Source: Ruminococcus bromii
GTDB lineage: Bacteria > Bacillota > Clostridia > Oscillospirales > Acutalibacteraceae
Direction of reading: 5' to 3'
Length of the DNA stretch: 64,000 nucleotides
NCBI RefSeq assembly: GCF_002834225.1
Contig: NZ_NNSR01000046.1
Location: 16,810-80,809, forward strand
In this document: positions 46,316 through 56,231 of the stretch, in pieces
Layout: every line of letters starts with the position of its first letter
Position numbering within the stretch: the first letter of the stretch is position 1
Notes under the pieces: model-generated
The model's input: only the letters and a program-made list of their open reading frames with translations
Told to the model about the DNA's origin: nothing
The model's database searches: none
Made by a program: the position numbers and the translations under genes

Positions 46316-47638
46316 TTAACCCTCTTTGTTTATTATCATCAATAGATTTTCGGTGTCATTCGGCTTTCCCTGCAATGAAACACCAAGCCTTTCACACCAT
46401 AAAACGGTGTCGGATACCGCAAGAAGCAACAGCCTGTCCCTTATTTCCGATGGTATCTTCTGTTCGTTAAAAACCTTGCGGAGCGGTTTTGTGACCGTGC
46501 GGTCGGGATATGTAAACCTGTCGCCTGCTCTGCGTGTTCGGAAAACAGCATTTTCATTAAGCCATTTTGCGGCAACGAGGTTGTTTTGATTTGTTGATTT
46601 ATCAGCAATTTTGCTCACCGTGTATGTTTTTCCGTCATAAAAAAAACTCATATTATTCTTTAACGGAATTTCTTTGAAATCAGCCAAATTATCCGAACAT
46701 ACAAAACGGAAAATTCCCTGCTTTGAAACGGCTGTGCATTGTTTTGACAATTCAACACTGCCGCCGTTTTCGATTATTTCACATAAAAGCAAAACTGTTT
46801 TTCTTTCGGGACAGACACTGTAATTATTGTTCTTTAAAAGAATGAACAGCATTTCCTTTAAAACTGCCCTGTCAAGCTTTAACAGCTTTTTGCAGTCGTA
46901 GCCGAAGTCGCATTTGCAGTCATTCACAGCTTTTTCGGCATATTTTCTGATGAAACAGAATGACTCTCTCGCACTCTCACCCAAGCCGAGAGCCGTCCGT
47001 TCAAAAGACGGATTCAGCCTTTTAAGGCACGGCATAATGTTGTGCCTAATGTAATTTCGTGTGTAATCATCGGCAAGATTCGTGCTGTCGGTAACATATT
47101 CAAGGTTGTTTGCTTTGCAGTAGCTTTCAATGTCACCTCTCAAAAGTTCAATCAGAGGTCTGATTATGTTCCCCCGTTTTGGAGGAATTGCCGACAAGCC
47201 TGCCACCGATGTGCCTCTTGCAATGTTAAATATCAGCGTTTCGGCATTGTCGGATGCCGTGTGAGCAGTTGCAACCTTTGCACCGAGTTTTTGCGAAAGC
47301 TCTTCAAAGAAAGCATAGCGGACATTTCTTCCGCAAAGCTCTTCGCTGATTTTCTGCTGTTTGGCAAGTGTGGGAACATCAACGCTTTTTATGAAAAGCT
47401 CCGTGTTAAATTTCTTACAAAGAATTTTACAGAAATTTTCATCACGCTTTGCCTCTTCACCGCGGATATTGTGGTTAATATGAGCGGCATAGACCGAAAG
47501 ATTGTATTTTTCTTTCAGAGAAACTAAAATGCTCAGCAGAGCCGTGGAATCAGCTCCGCCCGAAAGTGCAACGATTACGCTGTCACCTTTTTCAAGCAAA
47601 CCGTATTTTTCAACGGTTGTAATAACACGGTTAAGCAT
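46316..47638 (-). CDS. tilS: tRNA(Ile)-lysidine synthase
   Basis: Changes C34 of the minor tRNA-Ile to lysidine so it reads AUA. 440 residues: PP-loop ATPase domain with VALSGGADSTALLSIL near residue 22, H-x-AA-H-N-H region AAHINHNIRGEEA, and TAHTASDNAETLIFNIARGT; then substrate-binding and C-terminal TilS domains (TYPDRTVTKPLRKVFNE). Its first codons overlap the dnaB stop by 8 bases. Essential in most bacteria. Confidence 0.96.
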   Translation of the reverse strand: MLNRVITTVEKYGLLEKGDSVIVALSGGADSTALLSILVSLKEKYNLSVYAAHINHNIRGEEAKRDENFCKILCKKFNTELFIKSVDVPTLAKQQKISEELCGRNVRYAFFEELSQKLGAKVATAHTASDNAETLIFNIARGTSVAGLSAIPPKRGNIIRPLIELLRGDIESYCKANNLEYVTDSTNLADDYTRNYIRHNIMPCLKRLNPSFERTALGLGESARESFCFIRKYAEKAVNDCKCDFGYDCKKLLKLDRAVLKEMLFILLKNNNYSVCPERKTVLLLCEIIENGGSVELSKQCTAVSKQGIFRFVCSDNLADFKEIPLKNNMSFFYDGKTYTVSKIADKSTNQNNLVAAKWLNENAVFRTRRAGDRFTYPDRTVTKPLRKVFNEQKIPSEIRDRLLLLAVSDTVLWCERLGVSLQGKPNDTENLLMIINKEG

Positions 47639-49004
47639 CTCGGTTGTCCGTTCCCGTAAAACGCATAAACTCGCCCTGCCAATGCAGTTTTACGATATTA
47701 GTTTCACCGTGACGGTTCTTTGCTACGATACACTCGCCCGAATTCATATCGGCTGTCGGTGCGGCAGAATCCTCTCCGCCCTCTTTGTCATAATAGCCCT
47801 CACGGTAGAGGAAAAGTACAATATCGGCATCCTGCTCGATAGAACCCGAATCTCGAAGATCGGCAATCTGCGGTCTGTGGTCATCACGCTTTTCTGCGGC
47901 ACGGGAAAGCTGTGACAGAGTGATTACGGGAACATTCATTTCCTTTGCAAGAATTTTCAGATTTCGTGTGATTTCCGAAATTTCGTTTACACGGCTGTCA
48001 ATCTTTCTGCCGCTCGACATAAGCTGAAGATAGTCAATTACAACAAGGTCAAGGTTGTGAAGTCGGCGAAGTCTTGACTTCATCTCGGGGATTGTAATGC
48101 ACGGAGTATCGTCAAGATAAAGGTCGGTTTTGCTGAGAATATCGCTTGCAGGAATAAGCCTTGACCATTCCTCCTCAGTAAGCTTACCTGTTCTCAGTTT
48201 TGTACCGCCGATAAGTGCCTCGCTCGAAAGCAGACGGCTTGCAAGCTGTTCCTTTGACATTTCAAGCGAGAAAAACGCAACGGTCTTTTTGGACTTGCAC
48301 GCAACATTTCGTGCAATATTGAGTGCGAAACTCGTTTTACCCATACCGGGTCGGGCGGCAAGAATGATAAGGTCGGAACGGTTAAGTCCCGTAATCATTC
48401 GGTCAAGGTCGCCTATGCCCGTTGGGATAGGTTTCATACTGTTGTCGGTTTCGCTGTTGAGTGCGTCAAGTCGGTCAAAAGTCTGTAAAATTACCGAGTT
48501 GATACGCTCAAGACCGTGTCTTTCATTGCCCTGTCTGATGTCAAAAATCTTCTGCTCTGCCGAATCAATCAGAACCGAGGGATCTTCGTTGCCTGCTGTT
48601 GCGTCATCAATAATTTCACGTGATGCCGTAATAAGCCTGCGGACATTGTACTTTTCCGCAATAATCTTCGCATACTCCTCGGCATTGGAAATTGACGGAC
48701 AATTGTCAACAAGGTCAAAGAGGTAGGATTTACCTGTTGACTCATCAAAAGCTTTATTCTGTTTTAACCTTTCAAGCAGTGTAACAAAGTCGATGTTCAG
48801 ACCGAGTCCAACCATTTCCTGCATCTGTGCAAAAATCAGCTTGTGCAAAGAAACATAGAAATAATCGGGGCTTTTCAGAATATCAACAACCTTGTCAAAG
48901 GTGTTGCTTTCAAGAATAATTGCACCTAAAACCGCTTGTTCAGCCTCGGGACTGTACGGCAGATGAAGTCCGTCATAGCTGCCTGCAAAATTTAAATCAG
49001 CCAT
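47631..49004 (-). CDS. dnaB: Replicative DNA helicase
   Basis: Hexameric 5'-3' fork helicase. 457 residues: N-terminal primase-interaction domain (LPYSPEAEQAVLGAIIL), linker, and RecA-like domain with Walker A ARPGMGKTSFALN near 215, H1a ILAAR, Walker B LVVIDYLQLM and the arginine-finger region LSRAAEKR with DLRDSGSIEQDADIVLFLYR. No intein. Lies 15 bases after rplI. GGAG precedes the ATG. Confidence 0.97.
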   Translation of the reverse strand: MADLNFAGSYDGLHLPYSPEAEQAVLGAIILESNTFDKVVDILKSPDYFYVSLHKLIFAQMQEMVGLGLNIDFVTLLERLKQNKAFDESTGKSYLFDLVDNCPSISNAEEYAKIIAEKYNVRRLITASREIIDDATAGNEDPSVLIDSAEQKIFDIRQGNERHGLERINSVILQTFDRLDALNSETDNSMKPIPTGIGDLDRMITGLNRSDLIILAARPGMGKTSFALNIARNVACKSKKTVAFFSLEMSKEQLASRLLSSEALIGGTKLRTGKLTEEEWSRLIPASDILSKTDLYLDDTPCITIPEMKSRLRRLHNLDLVVIDYLQLMSSGRKIDSRVNEISEITRNLKILAKEMNVPVITLSQLSRAAEKRDDHRPQIADLRDSGSIEQDADIVLFLYREGYYDKEGGEDSAAPTADMNSGECIVAKNRHGETNIVKLHWQGEFMRFTGTDNRDA

Positions 49005-49019
49005 TTTTACTCCTTTTTA

Positions 49020-49466
49020 TTAGGCTTCGGACACCTGAACATCAATCTTTGCAGAAACGCCCGTAAAGAGCTTTACCTCTGCGTGATATGTACCAAATTC
49101 CTTAATATCGCAATCAAGAACAACCTTGCGTTTGTCAACATTTATGTTATACTGCTTTTTAATTTCATCGGCAACCTGCTTTGAGGTTACGCTGCCGAAA
49201 AGTCTGCCGCCCTGTCCTGCTTTTGCAGTCATTTTGAAGGTTTTGCCTTCAAGAACCTTTTTGTCATGTTCTGCCTGAGCTTTCTGGGTTGCAATTTTAT
49301 AGTTTTTTGAATTTTCGGCATTTTTGTATTCATTCATAGCCTGAGCATTTGCCTCTTTTGCAAGCTTTCTCGGAAGAAGAAAGTTTCTTGCATAGCCGTC
49401 GGACGCTTCAACAAGCTCGCCTTTTTTGCCGAGTGATTTTACATCCTGCATTAAAATTACTTTCAT
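49020..49466 (-). CDS. rplI: Ribosomal protein L9
   Basis: 148 residues, binds 23S rRNA with its N-terminal domain and reaches out from the L1 stalk base. Starts [17 protein letters not shown] with the signature [13 protein letters not shown] near residue 28, a long connecting helix and a C-terminal domain ending VQVSEA. In the usual gdpP-rplI-dnaB order, 16 bases after gdpP. Confidence 0.97.
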   Translation of the reverse strand: MKVILMQDVKSLGKKGELVEASDGYARNFLLPRKLAKEANAQAMNEYKNAENSKNYKIATQKAQAEHDKKVLEGKTFKMTAKAGQGGRLFGSVTSKQVADEIKKQYNINVDKRKVVLDCDIKEFGTYHAEVKLFTGVSAKIDVQVSEA

Positions 49467-49482
49467 AACCTGTCAACCTTTC

Positions 49483-51438
49483 TTACGAGTTTTCCTCATC
49501 ATCAAGAGTGCTGTCAATCTCTGACAACAGCTGTTGATAAGCAAACTCTTTTGTAGTGTTTTTCAGCTGGGTTGCCGCCATGGTCTGATGACCGCCGCCC
49601 CCGAGCTTTTCCATTATAATCTGAACATTAACATTTCCGTAGCTTCTTGCGGAAATGTTAATCTGATTGTTGTCTTCAAAGAGAACAAATGACGCGTCAA
49701 CACCCTTGAGGTTGAGCATTTCATCAGCCGCCTGAGCCGACGCAAGTCTTATATCGCCGTCACCGCTCGGAGCAATTGAAATTGCACATCCACGGTAAAC
49801 ATGAGCCTTGCATACAATGTCAACCTTTTCACGGTAGGTTTCAATATTATCAGAAAACATACCCTTTACGGTGAGAGTGTTTGCACCTCTTCTTCTCAAA
49901 TAAGCCGCCGCTTCAAAGGTGCGCACACCTGTTTTAACGGCAAAATTCTTTGTGTCAAGCGTAATGCCTGCAAGCATTGCGTCGGCCTGAACATATGAAA
50001 GCGGAGAATCATCAAGACAGCTGATAATTTCACTGCACATTTCACAGGTAGAGGATGCCGACGGTTCATGACAAAACACAAGAGCGTTGTTTATGTAATC
50101 GACCGCTTTTCTGTGGTGGTCGATGATGATAACCTTTTTACACTTTTCGTAAAGCTCACTGCTTTCAAGCGAACGCTTCAGGTGCGTGTCAACTATGATA
50201 AGAAGTGACTTCTGGGTAAGCCCCGAAAGAGCGGTTTCCGGAGAAATGAATATATCCGTGTCGAGTTTTTCATCAGTATATTCAATAAGCTGTTTTGCCA
50301 TTGATGTTTCTCGGTTAATGACAACCTTTGAATAACGCTTAAAGGTTTTCTCCATTATGCACTGAAGTCCGATTGCCGCACCGACGCAGTCCAAATCGGA
50401 AAACTTGTGTCCCATAATAAAAACCTTGTCACAGTCGGCAACAACACGGCTGATTGCGTTTGCAATTACTCTCATACGAACCTTGCTTGCCTTTTCCGCT
50501 GCGGCAACCTTTCCGCCGAAAAACTCATATGTATTATCCTTTTTAATAACGGCAACCTGATCGCCGCCCCTGCCGAGTGCCATCTCAAGAGCTTTTCTTG
50601 CGTTGATTTCGCTCTCTTTAATGCTATTATAGCCTCGGCAAAGACCTACCGAAATAGACGCGCTGTGGTTGTTTATAGTGATTTCACGGATATTTTTTAG
50701 AATCGGGAACTTGTCGGCTGTCATTTTTTCAACATCGGCTTCTTTGAAAATTATCATAAAACGGTTGTTGCCGATTCTTTTGTAGAGAGCCGAATACTGC
50801 TCCGCCCACTTTTGCAGACAAACTTCAATATCGAGCATTGCCTCCGAGAATGATTCGTCCGAGTTATCGGAAAAGTCCTCGGCATTGTCGAAAACAACAA
50901 TCGCAACGCAAGGCTTAGACGCAAGGTATTCCCTTGTAATCTGCTTGTAGTAGGTGTTTTCTATAAATTCACAAACAGCACTCTCGCCTGTGAAATGACA
51001 ATACACAGTGTATTCTTTACCGTCAACGGCAACATCACAGCCTTCGCCCTTTTTCAGGTTATCAATGTCTTTTCCCGAGAGATAAACCTTGATATTGTCA
51101 CCCTCTGCGCCCTTTCCGCCGCACATAGCCTTGCGGAATCGGGAATTGCACCAGAGAATGTCACCCTGCCTGCCTATTACGGCAACAGGGTAACTGAATT
51201 TTTCAAGGTAGTCTTCGTTAATACCCTTTATATTTTCGACTGTATTTTTCACAGTACCCTTAACATAGCTTGCAAAGCGCAATGAAATCACAAGCACAAC
51301 TGCCAAGGAAAGAACAGACACACCCAGCTCAATATAGAAAACTATCGGCGAATATTCATAGCTTACAACAGCCATTGCAAACATTATTGCCGTAAAAATC
51401 AAGAACCACGGTGTAAGTGTCCATTTTCTTTTTCTCAT
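49483..51438 (-). CDS. gdpP: c-di-AMP phosphodiesterase GdpP (DHH family)
   Basis: Membrane enzyme hydrolysing cyclic di-AMP to pApA, controlling potassium and cell-wall homeostasis. 651 residues: two TM helices (13-52), a PAS-like domain (70-165), a degenerate GGDEF domain (170-300), and DHH/DHHA1 domains with metal motifs GHKFSDLDCVGAA, IIVDTH, IIIDHHRKAVDY and the DHHA1 segment EKLGGGGHQTMAATQL. All expected metal ligands appear present. Located between rnj and rplI as in other Firmicutes. Confidence 0.95.
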   Translation of the reverse strand: MRKRKWTLTPWFLIFTAIMFAMAVVSYEYSPIVFYIELGVSVLSLAVVLVISLRFASYVKGTVKNTVENIKGINEDYLEKFSYPVAVIGRQGDILWCNSRFRKAMCGGKGAEGDNIKVYLSGKDIDNLKKGEGCDVAVDGKEYTVYCHFTGESAVCEFIENTYYKQITREYLASKPCVAIVVFDNAEDFSDNSDESFSEAMLDIEVCLQKWAEQYSALYKRIGNNRFMIIFKEADVEKMTADKFPILKNIREITINNHSASISVGLCRGYNSIKESEINARKALEMALGRGGDQVAVIKKDNTYEFFGGKVAAAEKASKVRMRVIANAISRVVADCDKVFIMGHKFSDLDCVGAAIGLQCIMEKTFKRYSKVVINRETSMAKQLIEYTDEKLDTDIFISPETALSGLTQKSLLIIVDTHLKRSLESSELYEKCKKVIIIDHHRKAVDYINNALVFCHEPSASSTCEMCSEIISCLDDSPLSYVQADAMLAGITLDTKNFAVKTGVRTFEAAAYLRRRGANTLTVKGMFSDNIETYREKVDIVCKAHVYRGCAISIAPSGDGDIRLASAQAADEMLNLKGVDASFVLFEDNNQINISARSYGNVNVQIIMEKLGGGGHQTMAATQLKNTTKEFAYQQLLSEIDSTLDDEENS

Positions 51439-51491
51439 GTCAAACCTCTGTTAATAGCAAAATAGCAAGATAACAAATCAGCGAATAAGGA

Positions 51492-53396
51492 TTAAACCTC
51501 CTGAAGAATAGGAAGAATCATCGGGGCTCTTCTTGTACGCTGACCGATAAGCTTTGAAACATCATCCTTGATTCTGTTTTTGATAATGCCCCATTCGTGA
51601 ACATTATTTTCTGCACAATCCTCAAGAATTGCAAGAGCGGTTCGTTTAACTTCTTCAAGAAGTCCCTCGCTCTCACGAACATATACAAATCCTCTTGAAA
51701 CAATGTCGGGGCCGCTGATAACATGACCGTCATAAACATCAAGAGAAGCAACAATAATAATAAGTCCGTCCTGACCAAGGTGCTTTCTGTCACGAAGCAC
51801 GATACTTCCGACATCTCCTACACCAAGACCGTCAACGAATACCTTGCCTGCCTGAACAGGCGGAAGCTCTTTCATATAATCCTCGTTTATTTCAAGAACA
51901 CTTCCGACATCACCAATATAGATGTTCTTGCGTTCCATACCGAGGAACATTGCAAGGTCGGCGTGCTTTCTGAGGTGTTTCTGCTCACCGTGAACGGGGA
52001 TAAAATATTTTGGCTTTACAAGCTTCTGAATAATTTTGAGTTCTTCCTGACAGGCATGACCCGAAACATGAACCTCATACATCGACTCGTAAATTACCTT
52101 ACAGCCCTTTTTGAGAAGTTCGTCAACAACATTGCCGACTGTTTTCTCATTGCCGGGAATCGGATTGGCTGAAATTATGATAAAATCGCCCTCACCGACC
52201 ATAACCTTTCTGTGGTCGGAATATGCCATTCTTGAAAGCGCACTCATCGGCTCGCCCTGACTGCCTGTTGTAACAAGAACAACCTGCTGCGGCATATATT
52301 TGTCGAGCATATCAAGGTCAATAAGAATATTTTCGGGAAGATGCAGATAGCCGAGTTTTTGGGCAACATCCATATAGTTGACCATACTTCTGCCCGAAAA
52401 AGCAACCTTTCTTCCATACTTTTCTGCACAGTCAATGATCTGCTGAACACGGTTTACATTTGATGCAAATGTTGCAATGATAATTCTGTAGTTTTCAGCA
52501 CTCTTAAAAAGGCTGTCAAGGCTGTCGGATACTGTCCTCTCCGTGGGGGTGTATCCCGGTCTTTCCGCATTTGTACTTTCCGAAAGAAGCGCAAGAACAC
52601 CTTCGTCACCCACTCTTGCAAAGCTTGAAAGATCAATCATATCACCCGTGATAGGTGTGCAGTCAATCTTGAAATCTCCCGTGTGAACAACAGTGCCGCC
52701 CGGTGTGTGAATTGCAAAAGCAACTGCGTCGGGAATTGAGTGGTTTACATGAATGAAATCAATCTTCATACAGCCGAGTTCGATCGTCTGACCTGCATTT
52801 GTAACATTGAGCTGAGTCTTGTTAAAAAGACTGTGCTCCCTGAGCTTGTTGCCGACAAGACCGAGCGTAAGCGGTGTACCGTAAATCGGAACATTTACCT
52901 TTGAAAGAAGGAAAGGCAATCCGCCGATATGGTCCTCGTGACCGTGTGTAAGAATAATACCCTTAACTCTGTCGGCATTCTGTTCAATATAAGTGAAATC
53001 GGGGATTACAAGGTCAACACCGAGCATATCTCCGTCCGGAAATGCCATTCCGCAGTCAACAATAATTATATCGTTCTCACATTCAACAAGGGTGATGTTC
53101 TTGCCGATTTCATTAAGACCGCCGAGAAATGCAATTTTTACCGACGGCTTCCGAGCCTTCTTTTTAGGATAACCCTTTGACTTTGACAGATTCTTCTTTT
53201 TGCCGTAGCTTAACTTTCCGTTCGATTTTGGCTGAAATCCGTCATCATTTTTCTTATAGTAAGCGTTGTAGGAATTTTTACCCGAACCGCCCTTTTTTGA
53301 AGCATTATTTTTAGAGTATTGCTTCACATTCTTTTTGCCTTTTGAGTACCTTGACTGTTTAAGCATATAACTTTCGTTTCTCTTTTCTGTACTCAC
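51492..53396 (-). CDS. rnj: Ribonuclease J with long basic N-terminal extension
   Basis: Beta-lactamase-fold 5'-3' exo- and endoribonuclease for mRNA decay and rRNA maturation. Core has ILTHGHEDHIGGLPF, IHVNHSIPDA, HTGDFKID and beta-CASP segments such as VSGHACQEE and FIPVHGEQKHL. About 634 residues instead of the usual ~555, because residues 1-88 are a Lys/Ser/Asn/Gly-rich, basic, disordered extension (KGKKNVKQYSKNNASKKGG). Start is GTG at 53396, seven bases after GGAGG; an ATG 57 bases upstream lacks a site. First gene of the leftward series; its leader has two hairpins. Confidence 0.95.
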   Translation of the reverse strand: MSTEKRNESYMLKQSRYSKGKKNVKQYSKNNASKKGGSGKNSYNAYYKKNDDGFQPKSNGKLSYGKKKNLSKSKGYPKKKARKPSVKIAFLGGLNEIGKNITLVECENDIIIVDCGMAFPDGDMLGVDLVIPDFTYIEQNADRVKGIILTHGHEDHIGGLPFLLSKVNVPIYGTPLTLGLVGNKLREHSLFNKTQLNVTNAGQTIELGCMKIDFIHVNHSIPDAVAFAIHTPGGTVVHTGDFKIDCTPITGDMIDLSSFARVGDEGVLALLSESTNAERPGYTPTERTVSDSLDSLFKSAENYRIIIATFASNVNRVQQIIDCAEKYGRKVAFSGRSMVNYMDVAQKLGYLHLPENILIDLDMLDKYMPQQVVLVTTGSQGEPMSALSRMAYSDHRKVMVGEGDFIIISANPIPGNEKTVGNVVDELLKKGCKVIYESMYEVHVSGHACQEELKIIQKLVKPKYFIPVHGEQKHLRKHADLAMFLGMERKNIYIGDVGSVLEINEDYMKELPPVQAGKVFVDGLGVGDVGSIVLRDRKHLGQDGLIIIVASLDVYDGHVISGPDIVSRGFVYVRESEGLLEEVKRTALAILEDCAENNVHEWGIIKNRIKDDVSKLIGQRTRRAPMILPILQEV

Positions 53397-53452
53397 AGAT
53401 CTACCTCCGTTTTCTGAAATATGTACTGAGTAAAAATTAAATAAATATATCA

Positions 53453-53479
53453 AAGACCTCTGAACGCCCGTGAGGTCTT
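53453..53479 (-). promoter_or_regulatory. Leader hairpin upstream of rnj
   Basis: 8-bp inverted repeat AAGACCTC (53453-53460) and GAGGTCTT (53472-53479) with an 11-base loop, in the 5' leader about 57 bases before the GTG start. With the upstream 53539-53554 hairpin it could act in attenuation or RNase J autocontrol. Confidence 0.4.
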
Positions 53480-53655
53480 AATTTATTTCAAAATTATTTT
53501 TTTATAATTTAATTAAAAATTAAAATCCGCTGTAAAAATGCGGCAACATCCGCACTAAGACTATAATTATAATCCGTAAAATATCAGTAAAATATACAAA
53601 TTTTATTTCCGTAATAAAGGCAGTACACAGCTGTCCTATCATAGTTTTTCATTTT

Positions 53656-53685
53656 ATTGTACCGCACTTCACACTGTAATGTCAA
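53656..53685 (-). promoter_or_regulatory. Predicted sigma-A promoter of rnj
   Basis: Minus-strand consensus -35 TTGACA (53685-53680), 18-base spacer, -10 TACAAT (53661-53656). Confidence 0.7.
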
Positions 53686-53884
53686 GAAATTTTCACAACA
53701 AAAGCAAAAGCTGACGCTTTCGGGTCATATTAAAGCCGCAATTATACGCATAAAAATTTGAAAATACTGTAATAATAAAATCCGAGAACACTTTAATTGC
53801 AATTTTAATTGCAATATATGTGTATAAATTCCGAATTTTTTTCAAACACCTACCAAGATTCTCGGAATTACAGCAAATAATGGG

Positions 53885-53913
53885 TTGCAATTGTCGATTG
53901 ACCGTATTATAAT
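53885..53913 (+). promoter_or_regulatory. Predicted sigma-A promoter of rnhA-iscS-iscU
   Basis: -35 TTGCAA (53885-53890), 17-base spacer, perfect -10 TATAAT (53908-53913). Confidence 0.7.
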
Positions 53914-53991
53914 CTATGTAGTGCAGATATAATTGCATTTTGAATATTTGAATGATGAATACACTCTGAATTAAAAAGGAGAATTGTTTTT

Positions 53992-54429
53992 TTGAAACAA
54001 GTTGAAATTTTTACAGACGGTGCTTGCAGCGGAAATCCCGGTCCCGGCGGTTGGGGTGCTGTTTTAAGGTATAACGGTCACGAAAAAGAAATTTCGGGCG
54101 GTGAGGCTGACACAACCAACAACCGTATGGAACTTTCGGCTGTTATCAATGCACTCGCCATGCTCAAGGAGCCGTGCAAGGTCACGCTGTACAGCGACTC
54201 GCAGTATGTTTGCAACGCACTAAAACTCGGTTGGGCTAAAAAGTGGAAAGCAAACAACTGGATGCGTAATAAAAAGGAAAAGGCTTTGAACCCCGAACTA
54301 TGGGACAGGCTTCTTACCCTTTATGATACCCACGAGGTTGAAATTGTCTGGGTAAAGGGACACGCAGGTCATCCCGAAAACGAGCGTTGCGACCGACTTG
54401 CCGTTGCAGCCGCAAAACAATTTGCATAA
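53992..54429 (+). CDS. rnhA: Ribonuclease HI
   Basis: Cuts RNA in RNA-DNA hybrids. 145 residues with the four catalytic acids in [15 protein letters not shown] (Asp), [11 protein letters not shown] (Glu), LYSDSQYV (Asp) and ERCDRLA (Asp), plus [12 protein letters not shown]. The start is TTG at 53992 with AAGGAG about ten bases upstream, and no in-frame ATG fits. Thirty bases before iscS on the same strand. Confidence 0.96.
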   Translation: MKQVEIFTDGACSGNPGPGGWGAVLRYNGHEKEISGGEADTTNNRMELSAVINALAMLKEPCKVTLYSDSQYVCNALKLGWAKKWKANNWMRNKKEKALNPELWDRLLTLYDTHEVEIVWVKGHAGHPENERCDRLAVAAAKQFA

Positions 54430-54458
54430 CAATAAACTTATATAAAGGTGGATATAAA

Positions 54459-55646
54459 ATGAGATATGTTTATGCCGACAACTCGGCTACTACAGCACTT
54501 TCACCGAAGGTGCTTGAAAAAATGATGCCATACCTCACCGAGGTTTACGGAAACCCGTCAAGCATTTATACAATCGGTGCAAAGGCAAGGGCTGCCGTAG
54601 AAACTGCAAGAGAAAACATTGCAAAGAATCTCGGTGCGGCTAACCCGAACGAAATTTACTTTACCTCAGGCGGAAGTGAATCCGACAACTGGGCACTCAA
54701 GGGTGTTTGTCACGCTCTAAAGGCAAAGGGCAAAAAGCACATCATTACTTCAAAATTTGAGCATCATGCTATTCTTCACACATGTGAGGCTCTTGAAAAG
54801 GAAGGCTTTGAGGTTACTTATCTTGATGTTTACGAAAACGGTATCGTTCATCCCGAGGATGTTGAAAATGCAATTCGTGAGGACACGGCTATCGTTTCGA
54901 TTATGTACGCAAACAACGAAATCGGTACAATTCAGCCGATTTCCGAAATCGGTGCAATTTGCAGAAAGCACGGCGTTCTTTTCCATACTGACGCAGTTCA
55001 GGCGGCAGGTTATGTGAAGATTGATGTTCAGAAAGAAAACATTGATCTTCTTTCAATGACAGCACACAAGCTCCACGGTCCGAAGGGCTGCGGTCTTCTT
55101 TACATCAGAAAGGGTGTAAGAATTGAAAACCTCATCTGCGGCGGTGCTCAGGAGAGAAACAAGCGTGCAGGTACCGAAAATGTTGCAGGCATCATCGGTC
55201 TTGACGCCGCACTTCAGCTTGCAGTTGACGGTATGGACGAAAGAAACGCAAAGCTTGAAAAGATGCGTGACAGACTTATTGATGGTCTTTTAAAGATTGA
55301 GCGTTCAAGAATAAACGGCGACCGAGTTCACAGACTTCCCGGCAATGTTAATATGTGCTTTGAGGGAATCGAGGGCGAAAGTCTTCTTTTAAGACTTGAC
55401 CTCAAGGGTGTTTCGGCTTCATCAGGCTCTGCCTGCACATCGGGCAGTCTTGATCCAAGCCATGTGCTTCTTGCAATTGGTCTTCCGCACGAGATTGCCC
55501 ACGGCAGTATGCGTCTTTCGTTCTCTGACGACAACACAGAGGAAGACATTGATTACATTCTTGAAATCGTTCCCGAAATTGTTTCATACCTCAGAAGTAT
55601 GTCGCCACTTTGGGAAAAGATTAAGAAGCAGGAAGCTCAGGGCTGA
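54459..55646 (+). CDS. iscS: Cysteine desulfurase, IscS/NifS
   Basis: PLP enzyme that takes sulfur from cysteine for Fe-S cluster assembly. 395 residues beginning [14 protein letters not shown], with [12 protein letters not shown], the PLP-lysine motif [12 protein letters not shown] near residue 205, and the sulfur-carrying Cys in [17 protein letters not shown] near 325. The ATG at 54459 has AAGGTGG eight bases upstream. Followed by iscU after 63 bases; the pair supplies clusters to enzymes such as the aconitase in this window. Confidence 0.96.
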   Translation: MRYVYADNSATTALSPKVLEKMMPYLTEVYGNPSSIYTIGAKARAAVETARENIAKNLGAANPNEIYFTSGGSESDNWALKGVCHALKAKGKKHIITSKFEHHAILHTCEALEKEGFEVTYLDVYENGIVHPEDVENAIREDTAIVSIMYANNEIGTIQPISEIGAICRKHGVLFHTDAVQAAGYVKIDVQKENIDLLSMTAHKLHGPKGCGLLYIRKGVRIENLICGGAQERNKRAGTENVAGIIGLDAALQLAVDGMDERNAKLEKMRDRLIDGLLKIERSRINGDRVHRLPGNVNMCFEGIEGESLLLRLDLKGVSASSGSACTSGSLDPSHVLLAIGLPHEIAHGSMRLSFSDDNTEEDIDYILEIVPEIVSYLRSMSPLWEKIKKQEAQG

Positions 55647-55709
55647 TTGGCAACCCGTTAAAATTCATATAGAATTGAACAGATATTCAGTAACAACAGG
55701 AGGATTAAA

Positions 55710-56141
55710 ATGGCTTATTCGGAAAAAGTAATGGATCATTTCGCTAATCCGAGAAATGTAGGCGAAATTGAAAACGCAGACGGTGTCGGCGAGGTCGGCA
55801 ACTCAAAATGCGGCGATATTATGAAAATGTACATTAAGGTTGATAACGATATCATCACAGATGTAAAGTTTAAAACATTCGGCTGCGGTGCAGCTATTGC
55901 AACAAGCAGTATGGCAACAGAGCTTATCAAGGGCAAGTCAATCAATGACGCTCTCAAGCTCACAAACAAGGCAGTTATGGAGGCTCTTGACGGACTTCCG
56001 CCTGTCAAGGTTCACTGCTCTGTTCTTGCAGAACAGGCAATCAAGGCAGCCGTTTCGGACTACTACAAAAGAAGAGGCGTTGATCCCGAGCCAATCGTGG
56101 GCAATGTTCCCGAATGTGACAGCTGTGGCTGCGGCGGCTGA
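55710..56141 (+). CDS. iscU: Fe-S cluster scaffold IscU/NifU-N type
   Basis: 143 residues. The three scaffold cysteines lie in GNSKCGDIM, KTFGCGAAIA and KVHCSVLAE, with the start YSEKVMDHFANPRNVGEI typical of IscU. The C-terminal tail CDSCGCGG adds three more cysteines, a variant common in clostridia. GGAGG precedes the ATG. Works with the adjacent IscS. A strong terminator follows. Confidence 0.95.
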   Translation: MAYSEKVMDHFANPRNVGEIENADGVGEVGNSKCGDIMKMYIKVDNDIITDVKFKTFGCGAAIATSSMATELIKGKSINDALKLTNKAVMEALDGLPPVKVHCSVLAEQAIKAAVSDYYKRRGVDPEPIVGNVPECDSCGCGG

Positions 56142-56162
56142 TCCGGCTTAAAATCATACATC

Positions 56163-56195
56163 TGCCCGACTCTGCAAAAAGTCGGGCATTTTTTA
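56163..56195 (+). terminator. Terminator after iscU
   Basis: 9-bp stem TGCCCGACT / AGTCGGGCA (56163-56171, 56180-56188) and TTTTTTA, 21 bases after the stop. Confidence 0.9.
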
Positions 56196-56231
56196 TTTAA
56201 AACTGCAAATAATACCGTTAGGAGGATAATT

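Larger units (their letters stand above)
53397..53991. other. Long divergent intergenic region rnj / rnhA
   Basis: 595 AT-rich bases holding the rnj promoter and its ~250-base leader (left) and the rnhA promoter (right). The rnj leader contains a terminator-like hairpin at 53539-53554 (TGCGG/CCGCA then five T on the minus strand) and a second at 53453-53479 (AAGACCTC/GAGGTCTT). The open frame at 53693-53938 has no ribosome site and is probably noise. Confidence 0.55.

Noticed and set aside
53693..53938. 81-codon minus-strand frame in the rnj/rnhA gap
   Set aside because: No ribosome site, AT-driven composition, and it lies upstream of and partly across the promoter regions of both flanking genes.
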